DNA of 47,459 nucleotides, taken from assembly GCA_018814045.1 (NCBI GenBank), contig JAHJAR010000077.1, positions 1-47,459 of the forward strand, in the 5' to 3' direction. The notes under the pieces were generated by a model. It did no database searches. It saw nothing but the letters and a program-made list of their open reading frames with translations, and was not told the origin of the DNA. Below are positions 8,231 through 15,881 of the stretch, piece by piece; the stretch's first letter is position 1; every line of letters begins with the position of its first letter. The translations under genes were made by a program, and so were the position numbers. The DNA comes from Planctomycetota bacterium (GTDB lineage: Bacteria > Planctomycetota > Phycisphaerae > UBA1845 > Fen-1342).

Positions 8231-9193
8231 ATGGACGGACTCGTTGACAAGATTCGGCAGGGGGACCGCCGGTCGCTGGCCCGGGCCATGTCGCTGGTCG
8301 CTGAGCGCGGGGACACGGCCGAGGCGCTCAAGGACCGGCTGCGGCGCAACACCGGCCAAGTGCCCTGGTGGGGTTTCACCGGCCCGCCCGGCGTTGGCAA
8401 ATCGACCCTGATCGACGGCCTGTTAGGCTTGCTGCGCGAGCAAGGCCGGCGCGTCGGCGTGGTCGCCGTCGATCCGACCTCACCTGTGTCCGATGGGGCG
8501 CTGCTGGGGGATCGCATCCGCATGATGCGGCACGCCGTCGATCCAGACGTGTTCATTCGCTCTCTGGCGACGCATCATCGTGAGGGCGGCTTGTCGGACG
8601 CGACGCTGCACTGCGCCCGGTTGCTCGAATTGGCACGATTCGACCCGGTCCTGATCGAGACCGTGGGCGTCGGCCAGAATGAGGCCGACATCGCCTCGGT
8701 CGCCGACTTCTGCCTGGTGATGCTCGGCCCCGGCTACGGCGACGAGATCCAGTTGATCAAGGCCGGGCTACTCCAAATCGCTGACATTGTGGTGGTCAAC
8801 AAGTGCGATCTGCCCGAAGCGCAGCGGTTGCTCAAGGACGTCCGCGAGGAACTCGGCGAATCGGCTACAATGGTCGGCGATGCCAGCCGCAAGGACGACG
8901 CTCCCCGGGTTGAGATCGTGGGGCTAGCGGCCAAGTCAGGCGCCGGCGTTGAGCACTTGCTCGGCAAGTTGCTCAGCCTCGACCAAGCTGCCCGCGGTGC
9001 TGAGCGATGCGTCCACCATCGACATCGCCGGCTGCTGGGCGAGATTCGCCGCGGTGCCCTGAGTACATATGAGCGAGCCCTGGAACACGCGTTGGCATCC
9101 GCCGTCGCCCAGGATCTGATCAGGGGACTCGAAAGCGGCGAGTTGTCGTTGGAAGAGGCCATAGCACGGCTGGAAGATGCTGCCAGGCACTAG
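8231..9193 (+). CDS. meaB: Methylmalonyl-CoA mutase-associated GTPase MeaB (ArgK family)
   Basis: A 320-residue G3E-type P-loop GTPase that gates loading and repair of the cobalamin cofactor on methylmalonyl-CoA mutase. The Walker A motif is GPPGVGKST (residues 51-59). Next come VVAVDPTSPVSDGALLGDRIRM, LIETVGVGQNE (switch/metal region) and VVNKCD, which fits the guanine-specificity NKxD motif with Cys at the variable position. The C-terminal arm (residues about 255-320) is the dimerisation region. It lies between the small and large mutase subunit genes, the standard association. No clear Shine-Dalgarno sequence precedes the ATG. Its stop codon is TAG and overlaps the end of a repeat element (see 9195). 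Confidence 0.95.
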   Translation: MDGLVDKIRQGDRRSLARAMSLVAERGDTAEALKDRLRRNTGQVPWWGFTGPPGVGKSTLIDGLLGLLREQGRRVGVVAVDPTSPVSDGALLGDRIRMMRHAVDPDVFIRSLATHHREGGLSDATLHCARLLELARFDPVLIETVGVGQNEADIASVADFCLVMLGPGYGDEIQLIKAGLLQIADIVVVNKCDLPEAQRLLKDVREELGESATMVGDASRKDDAPRVEIVGLAAKSGAGVEHLLGKLLSLDQAARGAERCVHHRHRRLLGEIRRGALSTYERALEHALASAVAQDLIRGLESGELSLEEAIARLEDAARH

Positions 9194-9194
9194 T

Positions 9195-9337
9195 GTAGTG
9201 TCTCACAATGACGACGTCCTTCCGAGCCGCGACCGTCAGGGAGCGGTTGTGTCGAGAACCGGTCGGCGCCGCCGGCTACAGCTCCCTTGCGGTCGCTGCT
9301 CGGGTTTGAATGCGATGCCGTAATTGTGAGACACTAC
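9195..9337. repeat. Palindromic repeat element, subfamily A (copy 2)
   Basis: A 143-base element bounded by inverted ends: GTAGTGTCTCACAATGACG on the left and its near-complement ending GTGAGACACTAC on the right. Inside is the shared core (9222-9304) starting CCGAGCCGCGACCGTCAGGG. The left flank reads TAGTGTAGTG, so the TAG that ends meaB belongs to the element-like sequence. It is a reverse-oriented relative of the copy at 11189; the two align over nearly their whole length when one is reverse-complemented. Confidence 0.85.
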
Positions 9338-9367
9338 GCCAGTGCTCTGTCAGCGATGTTCTGAGGG

Positions 9368-9420
9368 GGTGGTGCGGGCCTCTGTGCCGGCAATTGGCGG
9401 GCAGGGACGCCCACCCCACC
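9368..9420. repeat. Imperfect palindrome upstream of the large mutase subunit gene
   Basis: GGTGGTGCGGGCCTCTGTGCC on the left arm is loosely complementary to GGCGGGCAGGGACGCCCACC on the right arm, around an AATT centre. It could be a second type of intergenic palindrome or a hairpin in the leader. Only one copy is visible here, so family status cannot be tested from this window. Confidence 0.3.
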
Positions 9421-9511
9421 TACGAATTGATGCTTGATGGAGCGCTAGAACGGTTTCCGAACGAGCCCGCCGCTGGGCGGACTGCTAAGAACCACCATAG
9501 AGAACGCGACC

Positions 9512-11188
9512 ATGCCCGATTCCGTGAAGACGCAATACGAACGCTGGAAAGCCGAAACGCTGGCCAAGTCCGTGGCCAAGATGCCCGAGCAGGCTGAGCG
9601 GACGGTTACCGTTTCCGGCCGCCCGGTCGAGGCGCTCTATCTGCCCGAGCACCGAGCTGACGAGGCGGTTTGCGCGGCGTACCTGGACCGCGTCGGTTTC
9701 CCGGGCGAATATCCGTTCACCCGCGGTGTACAACCGACCATGTATCGCTCGCGCTTCTGGACCATGCGCCAATACGCCGGTTTCGGTACCGCCGAGGAGA
9801 CGAATCAGCGCTACCGCTTCCTGCTGGATAACGGTCAGACGGGCCTGAGCGTGGCCTTCGATCTGCCGACGCAGATCGGCTACGACAGCGACCATCCCCT
9901 GGCCGCGGGTGAGATCGGCAAAGTCGGCGTCGCGATCGACACGCTGGCCGATATGGAGCTCCTGTTTGACTCCATCCCGCTCGACAAAGTCTCAACGTCC
10001 ATGACGATCAACGCCCCGGCGGCGGTCCTGCTGGCAATGTACATCGCAGTGGGGCAGAAGCAGGGCGTGGCGGCAGAGAAGCTCACCGGCACCATCCAAA
10101 ACGACGTGCTCAAGGAGTACATCGCGCGGGGCACGTACATTTTCCCGCCCAGCCCGTCACTCCGGTTGATCACGAACATCTTCGCCTACGCCGCCGAGCA
10201 CGTGCCGCGCTTCAACACGATCAGCGTCAGCGGCTACCATATGCGCGAAGCCGGTGCGACCGCCGCCCAGGAGATCGGCTTCACGCTGGCCGATGCGCTC
10301 GAGTACGTGCGGGCCGCTGTCAACGTCGGCCTCGACGTGGACAACTTTGCCCCGCGCGTGGCGTTTTTCTTTGGCGCGATGACCGACGTGCTGGAGGAAG
10401 TGGCCAAGTTCCGAGCCGCGCGCCGGCTCTGGGCCCGGCTCATGAAGGAGCGCATGGGGGCCCAGAACCCACGCAGTTGCATGCTGCGCTTCCACACGCA
10501 GACCTGCGGCGCTACGCTGACCGCGCAGCAGGTCGACAACAACGTCGTCCGCGTGGCACTCCAGGCGCTCGCCGCCGTCCTGGGCGGAACCCAGTCGCTG
10601 CACACCAACAGTCGCGACGAAGCCCTGGCCCTGCCGACCGAAGCGGCCGTACAACTCGCCTTGCGGACGCAGCAGGTCATCGCCCACGAGTCCGGCGTCG
10701 CCCACACGGTCGATCCCCTGGCCGGCAGCTACTATATCGAGCAGCTCACGAACGAGATCGAGGCCGAGGCGACCGCGTACATCAAGAAGATCGACGAGAT
10801 GGGCGGTATGGTCCGCGCGATCGAACAGCGCTATCCTCAAGCCGAGATCGAGCGCTCTGCGTATCACTACCAACAGGAGATCGAACGCGGGCAGCGCGTC
10901 ATCGTCGGCGTGAATCGCCACACCACAGAGGAGCAGGCGCCGCCCGAGACGCTGACGATCGGCCCGGAGACCGCGCGGTGTCAGATTGAGCGACTGAGCA
11001 AGGCCCGTACCGCGCGCGACGCAACAGCCGTCACGCGCACCCTGGATGCGCTTGCGCGGGGCGCGCGGGGCGCTGCGAACTTGATGCCGCTGATTCTCGA
11101 CGCCGTGCAAGCCTACGCCTCGGTCGGCGAAATCTGCGGCCGACTGCGAGACGTTTTCGGCGAGTACGACGAAGGCGCGACGATCTAG
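9512..11188 (+). CDS. Methylmalonyl-CoA mutase large (catalytic) subunit
   Basis: A 558-residue TIM-barrel subunit lacking the B12 domain, which is encoded separately at 7732. Key residues match the methylmalonyl-specific enzymes: Tyr88 in MRQYAGFG, Arg206 in EYIARGTY and His243 in [12 protein letters not shown]. They correspond to Tyr89, Arg207 and His244 of the Propionibacterium enzyme at constant offset. Isobutyryl-CoA mutases have Phe and Gln at the first two positions, so methylmalonyl-CoA is the predicted substrate. Other family blocks include [30 protein letters not shown] and [20 protein letters not shown]. It acts in the cytoplasm in propionate catabolism or the reverse route. Repeat elements in inverted orientation flank the gene on both sides. 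The stop is TAG at the start of the downstream element. Confidence 0.96.
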   Translation: MPDSVKTQYERWKAETLAKSVAKMPEQAERTVTVSGRPVEALYLPEHRADEAVCAAYLDRVGFPGEYPFTRGVQPTMYRSRFWTMRQYAGFGTAEETNQRYRFLLDNGQTGLSVAFDLPTQIGYDSDHPLAAGEIGKVGVAIDTLADMELLFDSIPLDKVSTSMTINAPAAVLLAMYIAVGQKQGVAAEKLTGTIQNDVLKEYIARGTYIFPPSPSLRLITNIFAYAAEHVPRFNTISVSGYHMREAGATAAQEIGFTLADALEYVRAAVNVGLDVDNFAPRVAFFFGAMTDVLEEVAKFRAARRLWARLMKERMGAQNPRSCMLRFHTQTCGATLTAQQVDNNVVRVALQALAAVLGGTQSLHTNSRDEALALPTEAAVQLALRTQQVIAHESGVAHTVDPLAGSYYIEQLTNEIEAEATAYIKKIDEMGGMVRAIEQRYPQAEIERSAYHYQQEIERGQRVIVGVNRHTTEEQAPPETLTIGPETARCQIERLSKARTARDATAVTRTLDALARGARGAANLMPLILDAVQAYASVGEICGRLRDVFGEYDEGATI

Positions 11189-11332
11189 TGTTCTGTCTCA
11201 CAATGACGGCATCGCATGTAAAACCGAGCCGCGACCGTAAGGAAGCCGTTGCCGGCGGCGCCGACCGGTTCTCGGCGCAACCGCTCCCTGACGGTCGCGG
11301 CTCGGAAAGATGTCGTAATTGTGAGACACTAC
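11189..11332. repeat. Palindromic repeat element, subfamily A (copy 3)
   Basis: About 144 bases directly after the mutase stop codon. The left end TGTCTCACAATGACGGC and the right end GTCGTAATTGTGAGACACTAC are inverted repeats. The core (11224-11305) is almost fully palindromic, CCGAGCCGCGACCG...CGGTCGCGGCTCGG. It is inverted relative to the copy at 9195. Translating across it gives peptides such as LPDGRGSE, which are artefacts of the repeat. Confidence 0.87.
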
Positions 11333-11394
11333 CTGCGGCCGTGCGCAACCTGCTGTGGAAGTCCGGATTGAGTATCCCCAAAGGACCCTAGCTC

Positions 11395-11805
11395 ATGCAG
11401 CCGCCAACACGAATCGATCATCTTGGCATCGCCGTTAATTCCATCGCGGAGGCGTCTTGTTTCTACCGCGACGCCCTGGGCTTGACGTGCGGTGAGGGCC
11501 AGGTCGTGCCCGAACAGAAGGTACGCGTGCAGTTCTTTCAGCTTGGCGAGGTGCGGATCGAGTTGCTGGAGCCGACCGCTGCCGACAGTCCGATCGCCCG
11601 CTTTCTGGCCCAACGCGGGCCGGGCCTACATCACATTGCGTATCACGTGGACGATTTGCCAGCCACACTGGCGGCACTCAAGGCCGCCGGCGTGCGACTG
11701 ATCGACGAGAAGCCCCGCGCCGGAGCCCATGGTATGAAGATCGCTTTTGCGCACCCCAAGAGCACCGGCGGCGTGCTGAGCGAGTTCTGCCAGGAGGGGC
11801 CCTGA
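11395..11805 (+). CDS. mce: Methylmalonyl-CoA epimerase
   Basis: A 136-residue vicinal-oxygen-chelate (glyoxalase-fold) enzyme that interconverts the (S) and (R) forms of methylmalonyl-CoA, supplying the isomer used by the mutase. It has two beta-alpha-beta-beta-beta modules. Probable metal ligands are His9 (RIDHLGIAV), His80 (GLHHIAYHV) and Glu130 (LSEF), with a further ligand likely in the VRIELLEP strand. Length is normal for the family. AAAGGA lies ten bases before the ATG. It is fourth in the same-strand mutase cluster, so the substrate assignment is well supported by context. The next open frame on this strand follows closely. Confidence 0.95.
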   Translation: MQPPTRIDHLGIAVNSIAEASCFYRDALGLTCGEGQVVPEQKVRVQFFQLGEVRIELLEPTAADSPIARFLAQRGPGLHHIAYHVDDLPATLAALKAAGVRLIDEKPRAGAHGMKIAFAHPKSTGGVLSEFCQEGP

Positions 11806-11928
11806 CAGCGGTTGCGGTGCTATCGCATCGGTCGCCCGGAGTTTCTCCGAAACTCATGGTTCAGGCTGGCCGATGCGAATACCGGGCAGAGGAGCAGCCC
11901 CACAAGGCCTCTGCGCTGGAGTGTCGTG

Positions 11929-12909
11929 GTGAACCTCGGGACCGCATCTGAAGCCGTCCAGCACGCGGCTTTTGCGCCGGGCGAATTCCCTGCGCATTGG
12001 TGCGATCGCGCGTACGCACTGCACTGCCACGCCTGGTCCACACCTTGGGAAGGGCAACTGACCCGCGACCGCTTCGTGGCCGAGTTGAGCGCCGACCATG
12101 TTGACGCGCTTTGGGAAGCGGAAGGGAGCAACGGCCACGGAAAGCTGCTAGCGTATGTTAAGACCAAGGCGACCGAGAAGTTTCATCTCAGCCGCGACGA
12201 ATTATCAGACCCCGCATTGCCCTCGCTGCGGACTGCCCCGCCCGCTGCCTACGTTTGTGCCTACGAGATCACTGCTGCCACCGATACCGCGTGGCGCGGC
12301 CTTGGTCGCCGCCTGCTCAGCGACGCTTTGGACCGCTGGGAGCGTGACTACCAAGTGGCCACCTGCTGCACGTACTCGCCCAAGCGCGGCCTGACGTCGG
12401 CCCTGCGCCGCTTGGCCGCCAGCAGGCAGTTCGACCGCCCCGCCCTGGACGCTTTCGCCCACCGCGCCAGTGCTGCCGCCTCGCGCCACGTCGAGAACTG
12501 GGTTGCCCAACTCGGTCAGCCGCTCGAGACGTTCATCCGCCGGGAGATCGTCCCCATCGCCGACGAACGCATCATGGACCATCTCACCGCGCTGAGCCAG
12601 CGATATGGAAAGGACGTCATCGATGGCGTCGTGGCGGCCATCGGCATCGCCTACAACTTCGTCCTCCACGCGCGCTCCGGCCAACTCGCCTGTGGGCCGG
12701 CGGCGTTCCACCGCGCGCTCGGAGCCGAGCATTGGCGCCAGTACCCCGCCAGCGCGCTCAATTGTGCCGACGCGCTCGGGCTCGTCGATCACTGGCGCTA
12801 CAGCCAGGAGGCCGGGCGGCGCGAAAAATGTGCCCGGCTGTTCAAGGAACAGCGCACCGCCCGCGCCCAGCAATCCGCCGATGTGGACCAACTCATCGTG
12901 CTGGTTTAG
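11929..12909 (+). CDS. Unrecognised protein in the methylmalonyl-CoA cluster, possible GNAT-fold/malonyl-CoA-decarboxylase-like
   Basis: About 326 residues from a GTG at 11929, which has GGAG seven bases upstream. The frame is open back to a TTG at 11812, but the extra 39 residues look non-conserved. I do not recognise a family with confidence. Residues about 110-180 (AYVCAYEI, then WRGLGRRLLSDAL, then CTYSPKRGLTSALRRL) resemble the CoA-binding core of GNAT folds and, more loosely, the decarboxylase domain of malonyl-CoA decarboxylase. A late segment, AAFHRALGAEHWR, faintly recalls the FHxxNGA region of that enzyme. There is no signal peptide or membrane helix. Its position right after the epimerase suggests acyl-CoA metabolism. 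The stop codon TAG overlaps the start of a repeat element. Confidence 0.55.
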   Translation: MNLGTASEAVQHAAFAPGEFPAHWCDRAYALHCHAWSTPWEGQLTRDRFVAELSADHVDALWEAEGSNGHGKLLAYVKTKATEKFHLSRDELSDPALPSLRTAPPAAYVCAYEITAATDTAWRGLGRRLLSDALDRWERDYQVATCCTYSPKRGLTSALRRLAASRQFDRPALDAFAHRASAAASRHVENWVAQLGQPLETFIRREIVPIADERIMDHLTALSQRYGKDVIDGVVAAIGIAYNFVLHARSGQLACGPAAFHRALGAEHWRQYPASALNCADALGLVDHWRYSQEAGRREKCARLFKEQRTARAQQSADVDQLIVLV

Positions 12910-13033
12910 AACCTATCCCAGAACCGTCCGCAGGTGCGTGGTTGAACCAAGCCGCGCGCGTGTAAGCAAGTGGTTCTACGGCAACCGCTCCCTCACGGTC
13001 GCGGCTCGGAACGAGTCTTGGGGTAGCTTCTAG
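12910..13033. repeat. Palindromic repeat element, subfamily B (copy 4)
   Basis: The left end reads AACCTATCCCAGAACCGTCC; the right end reads CTTGGGGTAGCTTC, its imperfect complement. The shared core lies at 12946-13010 in the orientation GGCAACCGCTCCCTCACGG then TCGCGGCTCGG. The preceding gene stops with TAG, whose G is the first base of the element end. It lies between convergent genes. Confidence 0.83.
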
Positions 13034-13095
13034 CAGTCCCGCCGTCGGGCTTCTGGGACGCGCCTGTGCCGCGCCCCGGCGTGCGCGGGCTTCGT

Positions 13096-13458
13096 CTACC
13101 GACCGCGGTACTCGCACGCGCTCGTGCATGTCTCCTGCACGATTACGGCGTGCAGCAGCGGCAAGCGCTCGACCAGACGTTCCCAGATCCACCGCGCCAG
13201 GTTCTCCGAAGTCGGGTTCTCCAGCCCCTCGATCTCGTTCAGGTGGTAGTGGTCGAGCCGGTCCCGGAGCGGCGTGCAGGCGGCCTTGATGTCGCCGTAG
13301 TCAATCAGATAGCCCCGCTCCGGATCCACCTCGCCTTCGACGACCACTTCGACACTGTAACTGTGGCCGTGCAGGCGCCGGCACTTGTGCCCGTCTGGAA
13401 ACGTCGGCAACGCGTGTGCAGCTTCAAACGTGAATGTCCGCGTCAGTCGAACTTGCAT
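13096..13458 (-). CDS. queD: 6-carboxy-5,6,7,8-tetrahydropterin synthase (QueD)
   Basis: A 120-residue member of the 6-pyruvoyl-tetrahydropterin synthase family. It makes 6-carboxytetrahydropterin from dihydroneopterin triphosphate in the pathway to 7-deazaguanines (queuosine, preQ0). Zinc ligands are His15 (FEAAHAL), His30 and His32 (LHGHSY). The catalytic Cys26 lies in HKCRRLHGH, LDHYHLNE supplies the catalytic His, and PTSENLARW provides the substrate Glu. GAGACGG precedes the ATG. It lies 35 bases downstream of queE on the same strand, a normal two-gene unit for this pathway. No queC or queF is in the window. Confidence 0.95.
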   Translation of the reverse strand: MQVRLTRTFTFEAAHALPTFPDGHKCRRLHGHSYSVEVVVEGEVDPERGYLIDYGDIKAACTPLRDRLDHYHLNEIEGLENPTSENLARWIWERLVERLPLLHAVIVQETCTSACEYRGR

Positions 13459-13493
13459 CTACCGTCTCGCATCAAACCGGCCGGCCACATGGC

Positions 13494-14147
13494 TCAGACT
13501 CCGCGCATGGTCGGCGACCAGATCAGTTTGTGCAACTGTAGGCCCACGCGCACATCGAGCCGATCCGCGACAATCCACTCCGCGAGTTCCCGCGCAGTCA
13601 GCGCTCCATACACGGGCGCGACGAGCACCGCGCAGCGGGCCAGTAGCCCATGCTCTGCGACAATCGCGCGTGCCCAGTCATAATCCCGGCGATCACCGAT
13701 CACGAACTTGACCTCGTCGCGCGCCGTCAGGGCCGCGATGTTCGGCCAGTGATTTCGCTCGACTTCCCCGCTCGAAGGACACTTGATGTCGACGATCCGC
13801 ACGACGCGCGGATCAACGTCGGCAATCGGCCGCGCTCCGGAAGTCTCCAGTAGGACCGTCTCGAACTTGTCCGCCAACAGCGTGAGCAACTCGTGTACCG
13901 GGGCCTGGAGCAGCGGTTCACCGCCCGTTACTTCGACAAGCGGGCAGGCAAACTCGCGCACCTGGTCAAGAACCTCCGCCAGCGTCAGCCAGCGGCCTTC
14001 ACGGAAGGCATACTCGGTATCGCAATAGGTGCAGCGCAGATCGCATCCGGTCAGCCGAATGAACGCGCAACGCAGGCCGACGCGCGTGCCCTCGCCCTGC
14101 ACGGAGTGGAAGATTTCGTTTACCCGCAGTTGCCGCGACCGGTCCAT
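13494..14147 (-). CDS. queE: 7-carboxy-7-deazaguanine synthase (QueE), radical SAM
   Basis: A 217-residue radical SAM enzyme that contracts 6-carboxytetrahydropterin to 7-carboxy-7-deazaguanine, the step after QueD. The iron-sulfur cluster motif is Cys35-x3-Cys39-x2-Cys42 in LTGCDLRCTYCDT, preceded by the QueE hallmark NEIFHSVQGEG. VTGGEPLLQ is the SAM-binding GGE motif, and VDIKCPSSGE is typical of the family. A -10-like TATTAT lies only nine bases before the ATG, so the transcript would have almost no leader. It is transcribed away from the MDR oxidoreductase gene at 14284 and co-directional with queD. Confidence 0.95.
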   Translation of the reverse strand: MDRSRQLRVNEIFHSVQGEGTRVGLRCAFIRLTGCDLRCTYCDTEYAFREGRWLTLAEVLDQVREFACPLVEVTGGEPLLQAPVHELLTLLADKFETVLLETSGARPIADVDPRVVRIVDIKCPSSGEVERNHWPNIAALTARDEVKFVIGDRRDYDWARAIVAEHGLLARCAVLVAPVYGALTARELAEWIVADRLDVRVGLQLHKLIWSPTMRGV

Positions 14148-14283
14148 GGGTACAGGATAATACGGCTCGCCGACCCCCGCGAGCCAGGCCGCCAGTTATA
14201 CCGGCTGGCACCGGTTTGACAGCGCCTCTCCTGGCGCCCAGAGTGCCACCCGAGGCTCGGCGAAACGAAGAAGGGAACCCGAC

Positions 14284-15294
14284 ATGCGCGCGTATCGGTT
14301 TGATCGGTTCGGCCTGGAGCACCTGCGGCAGGAGACGCTGGAGCCGCCGGTGCCCGGACCGGGCGAGGTCTTACTCGACGTCCAGGCGATCAGCCTGAAC
14401 TTCCGCGATTTGCTCGTGATCAAAGGCCTGTATAACCCCCGGCTGGAGTTGCCAGCCATACCGCTATCCGACGGGGCGGGCGATATTGTGGCGATCGGCG
14501 ACGGGGTCGATCGCGTCCGCGTCGGTGACCGGGTCATGTCACACTTCGTTTCCGGCTGGATCGATGGCCCCTTCCACACGCGCTACGCCGGGACGACGCT
14601 CGGACTGCCGCGCGCCGGATTGGCCGCGGAGCAGGTCACACTGCCGGCCGAGGCCGTTGTCCCGTTGCCGGTGGGCTACGACTTTACCCAGGCCGCGACA
14701 CTGCCGATCGCGGCGCTGACGGCCTGGAGCGCACTGGTCACGAAGGGAAGCGTCCAGCCCGGACAGACCGTGCTGACGCTTGGTACCGGGGGTGTGTCGA
14801 TCTTCGCTCTGCAACTGGCCAAGGCCCTGGGCGCCACGGTGATCATCACCAGCAGCAGCGCTGAGAAGCTCGCCCGCGCCCGCGAACTCGGCGCCGACTA
14901 CACGATCAACTACCGCCAGACGCCCGAGTGGGACAAGGCCGTGCTCGAGATCACCGGCAACGCCGGCGTGGACGTGACCGTCGAAACGGTTGGGGCCGCC
15001 ACGCTGAACCGCTCTCTGGCGGCTATGCGTGGCGGCGGAACGGTCGCACTCCTGGGAGCCCTGGCCGGTCTCGAAGGCAAGATCAACGTCGGCCTGATCC
15101 TGATGAAGGAGTTGCTCGTGGCGGGGATCCTCACCGGCTCACGCGTGGCTTTCGAGGCTCTGCGCGAGTTCGTCGGCGAGCACAGCCTGCGACCGGTGAT
15201 CGACCGGAGATTCCCCTTCGACGGACTGCCCGCGGCGTTGCGGTACATGGAGAGCGGCCGACATTTCGGGAAGATCGTCGTCGAGCGTCAGTAG
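14284..15294 (+). CDS. MDR-superfamily oxidoreductase (zinc-independent quinone oxidoreductase type)
   Basis: A 336-residue medium-chain dehydrogenase/reductase. It has an N-terminal GroES-like domain (PGPGEVLLDVQAISLNFRDLLV, then GDGVDRVRVGDRV) and a Rossmann domain with the nucleotide-binding stretch VLTLGTGGVSIFALQLAK. The catalytic and structural zinc cysteines of alcohol dehydrogenases are missing, so it is of the NAD(P)H quinone oxidoreductase or enoyl-reductase branch. SSSAEKLARARELGAD suggests NADP preference (Ser rather than Asp after the second strand). GAAGGGAA lies before the ATG. It appears monocistronic. The substrate cannot be read from the sequence. Confidence 0.88.
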   Translation: MRAYRFDRFGLEHLRQETLEPPVPGPGEVLLDVQAISLNFRDLLVIKGLYNPRLELPAIPLSDGAGDIVAIGDGVDRVRVGDRVMSHFVSGWIDGPFHTRYAGTTLGLPRAGLAAEQVTLPAEAVVPLPVGYDFTQAATLPIAALTAWSALVTKGSVQPGQTVLTLGTGGVSIFALQLAKALGATVIITSSSAEKLARARELGADYTINYRQTPEWDKAVLEITGNAGVDVTVETVGAATLNRSLAAMRGGGTVALLGALAGLEGKINVGLILMKELLVAGILTGSRVAFEALREFVGEHSLRPVIDRRFPFDGLPAALRYMESGRHFGKIVVERQ

Positions 15295-15453
15295 CCCGTC
15301 ATTCCTGGTTTCCCGTCCATGCCCAGCATGCTGCCCCTCATGCGCAGCGCGCTTTGGGCCGAGACACAGAGCCGGTGTGTTCTCCGGCAAGCCTCCGCCT
15401 GCACGCGGCGCGCTCTGCTTTGAGAAACTGAGCGTGACAAGCCGCCGGCCCTG

Positions 15454-15717
15454 TCAGACAGTACGGCGGAAGCGCCCGTCGCCCTCGTTCACCAGTTTGC
15501 GGAAGCCCTTCTCCTTCAGGTTCTTGTCACTCAGCATCGATTTCTCTGAGGGCGAAGTGCGGACCGAGCAGCGCGAGATCAAGCGTTCGACCGGGCTGCC
15601 GCACTCCGGGCATTTATCGAGTGGGCGATCTGACATCGCTTGCCGGACCTCGAAGCTGTCGCGGCAGTTATCGCAAGACTCTTGGGTGTCCCGAGCCCGA
15701 TACTCGTACGTTGGCAT
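15454..15717 (-). CDS. FmdB-type small zinc-ribbon protein
   Basis: An 87-residue protein starting MPTYEYRA, the typical opening of the FmdB putative regulatory family. Two CxxC knuckles (CDNC near residue 15 and CPEC near residue 37) form a zinc ribbon, followed by a basic tail. Members are widespread and mostly uncharacterised; some affect amidase or formamidase expression. The opening differs slightly from the usual YEY.C.xC because the first Cys is displaced (RDTQESCDNC). GCGAGG precedes the ATG. It is downstream of the aminotransferase gene, separated by a repeat element. Confidence 0.85.
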   Translation of the reverse strand: MPTYEYRARDTQESCDNCRDSFEVRQAMSDRPLDKCPECGSPVERLISRCSVRTSPSEKSMLSDKNLKEKGFRKLVNEGDGRFRRTV

Positions 15718-15750
15718 GTTGCAGAAACCTCGCTCACCCGCAGACTGTCT

Positions 15751-15858
15751 GGAACCAATCGCAGACTCCTTCCGAGCCGCGACCGTGAGGGAGCGGTTGC
15801 CGAAAGACCGCTTGCTTACGCACCCGGCCCGGTTCTGCCGCCCGCCTGCGGGTCAAGC
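15751..15858. repeat. Palindromic repeat element, subfamily B, right end eroded (copy 5)
   Basis: The left end GGAACCAATCGCAGACTC is a variant of the subfamily B terminal repeat (GGAACCTATCCCAAGACTC). The core at 15772-15834 begins CCGAGCCGCGACCGTGAGGG. The right side follows the copy at 31170 up to about CGGTTCTGC and the following CCT, then diverges. It lies 3' of the aminotransferase gene and 5' of the FmdB gene. Confidence 0.75.
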
Positions 15859-15881
15859 TGCACACAGCGCGGTTCAAAGCG

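Noticed and set aside
7309..8556. A 415-codon open frame on the minus strand across the mutase small subunit and the start of meaB
   Set aside because: Antisense to two clearly conserved genes and with a composition typical of high-GC shadow frames; no family resemblance.
9512..11188. Isobutyryl-CoA mutase instead of methylmalonyl-CoA mutase
   Set aside because: The two substrate-discriminating positions are Tyr88 and Arg206, as in methylmalonyl-CoA mutases, and the epimerase gene lies next door.
11188..11391. A small open frame of 67 codons after the mutase gene
   Set aside because: It is made almost wholly of the palindromic repeat; the peptide LPDGRGSE and its variants recur at the other copies because the DNA repeat recurs, not because of protein conservation.
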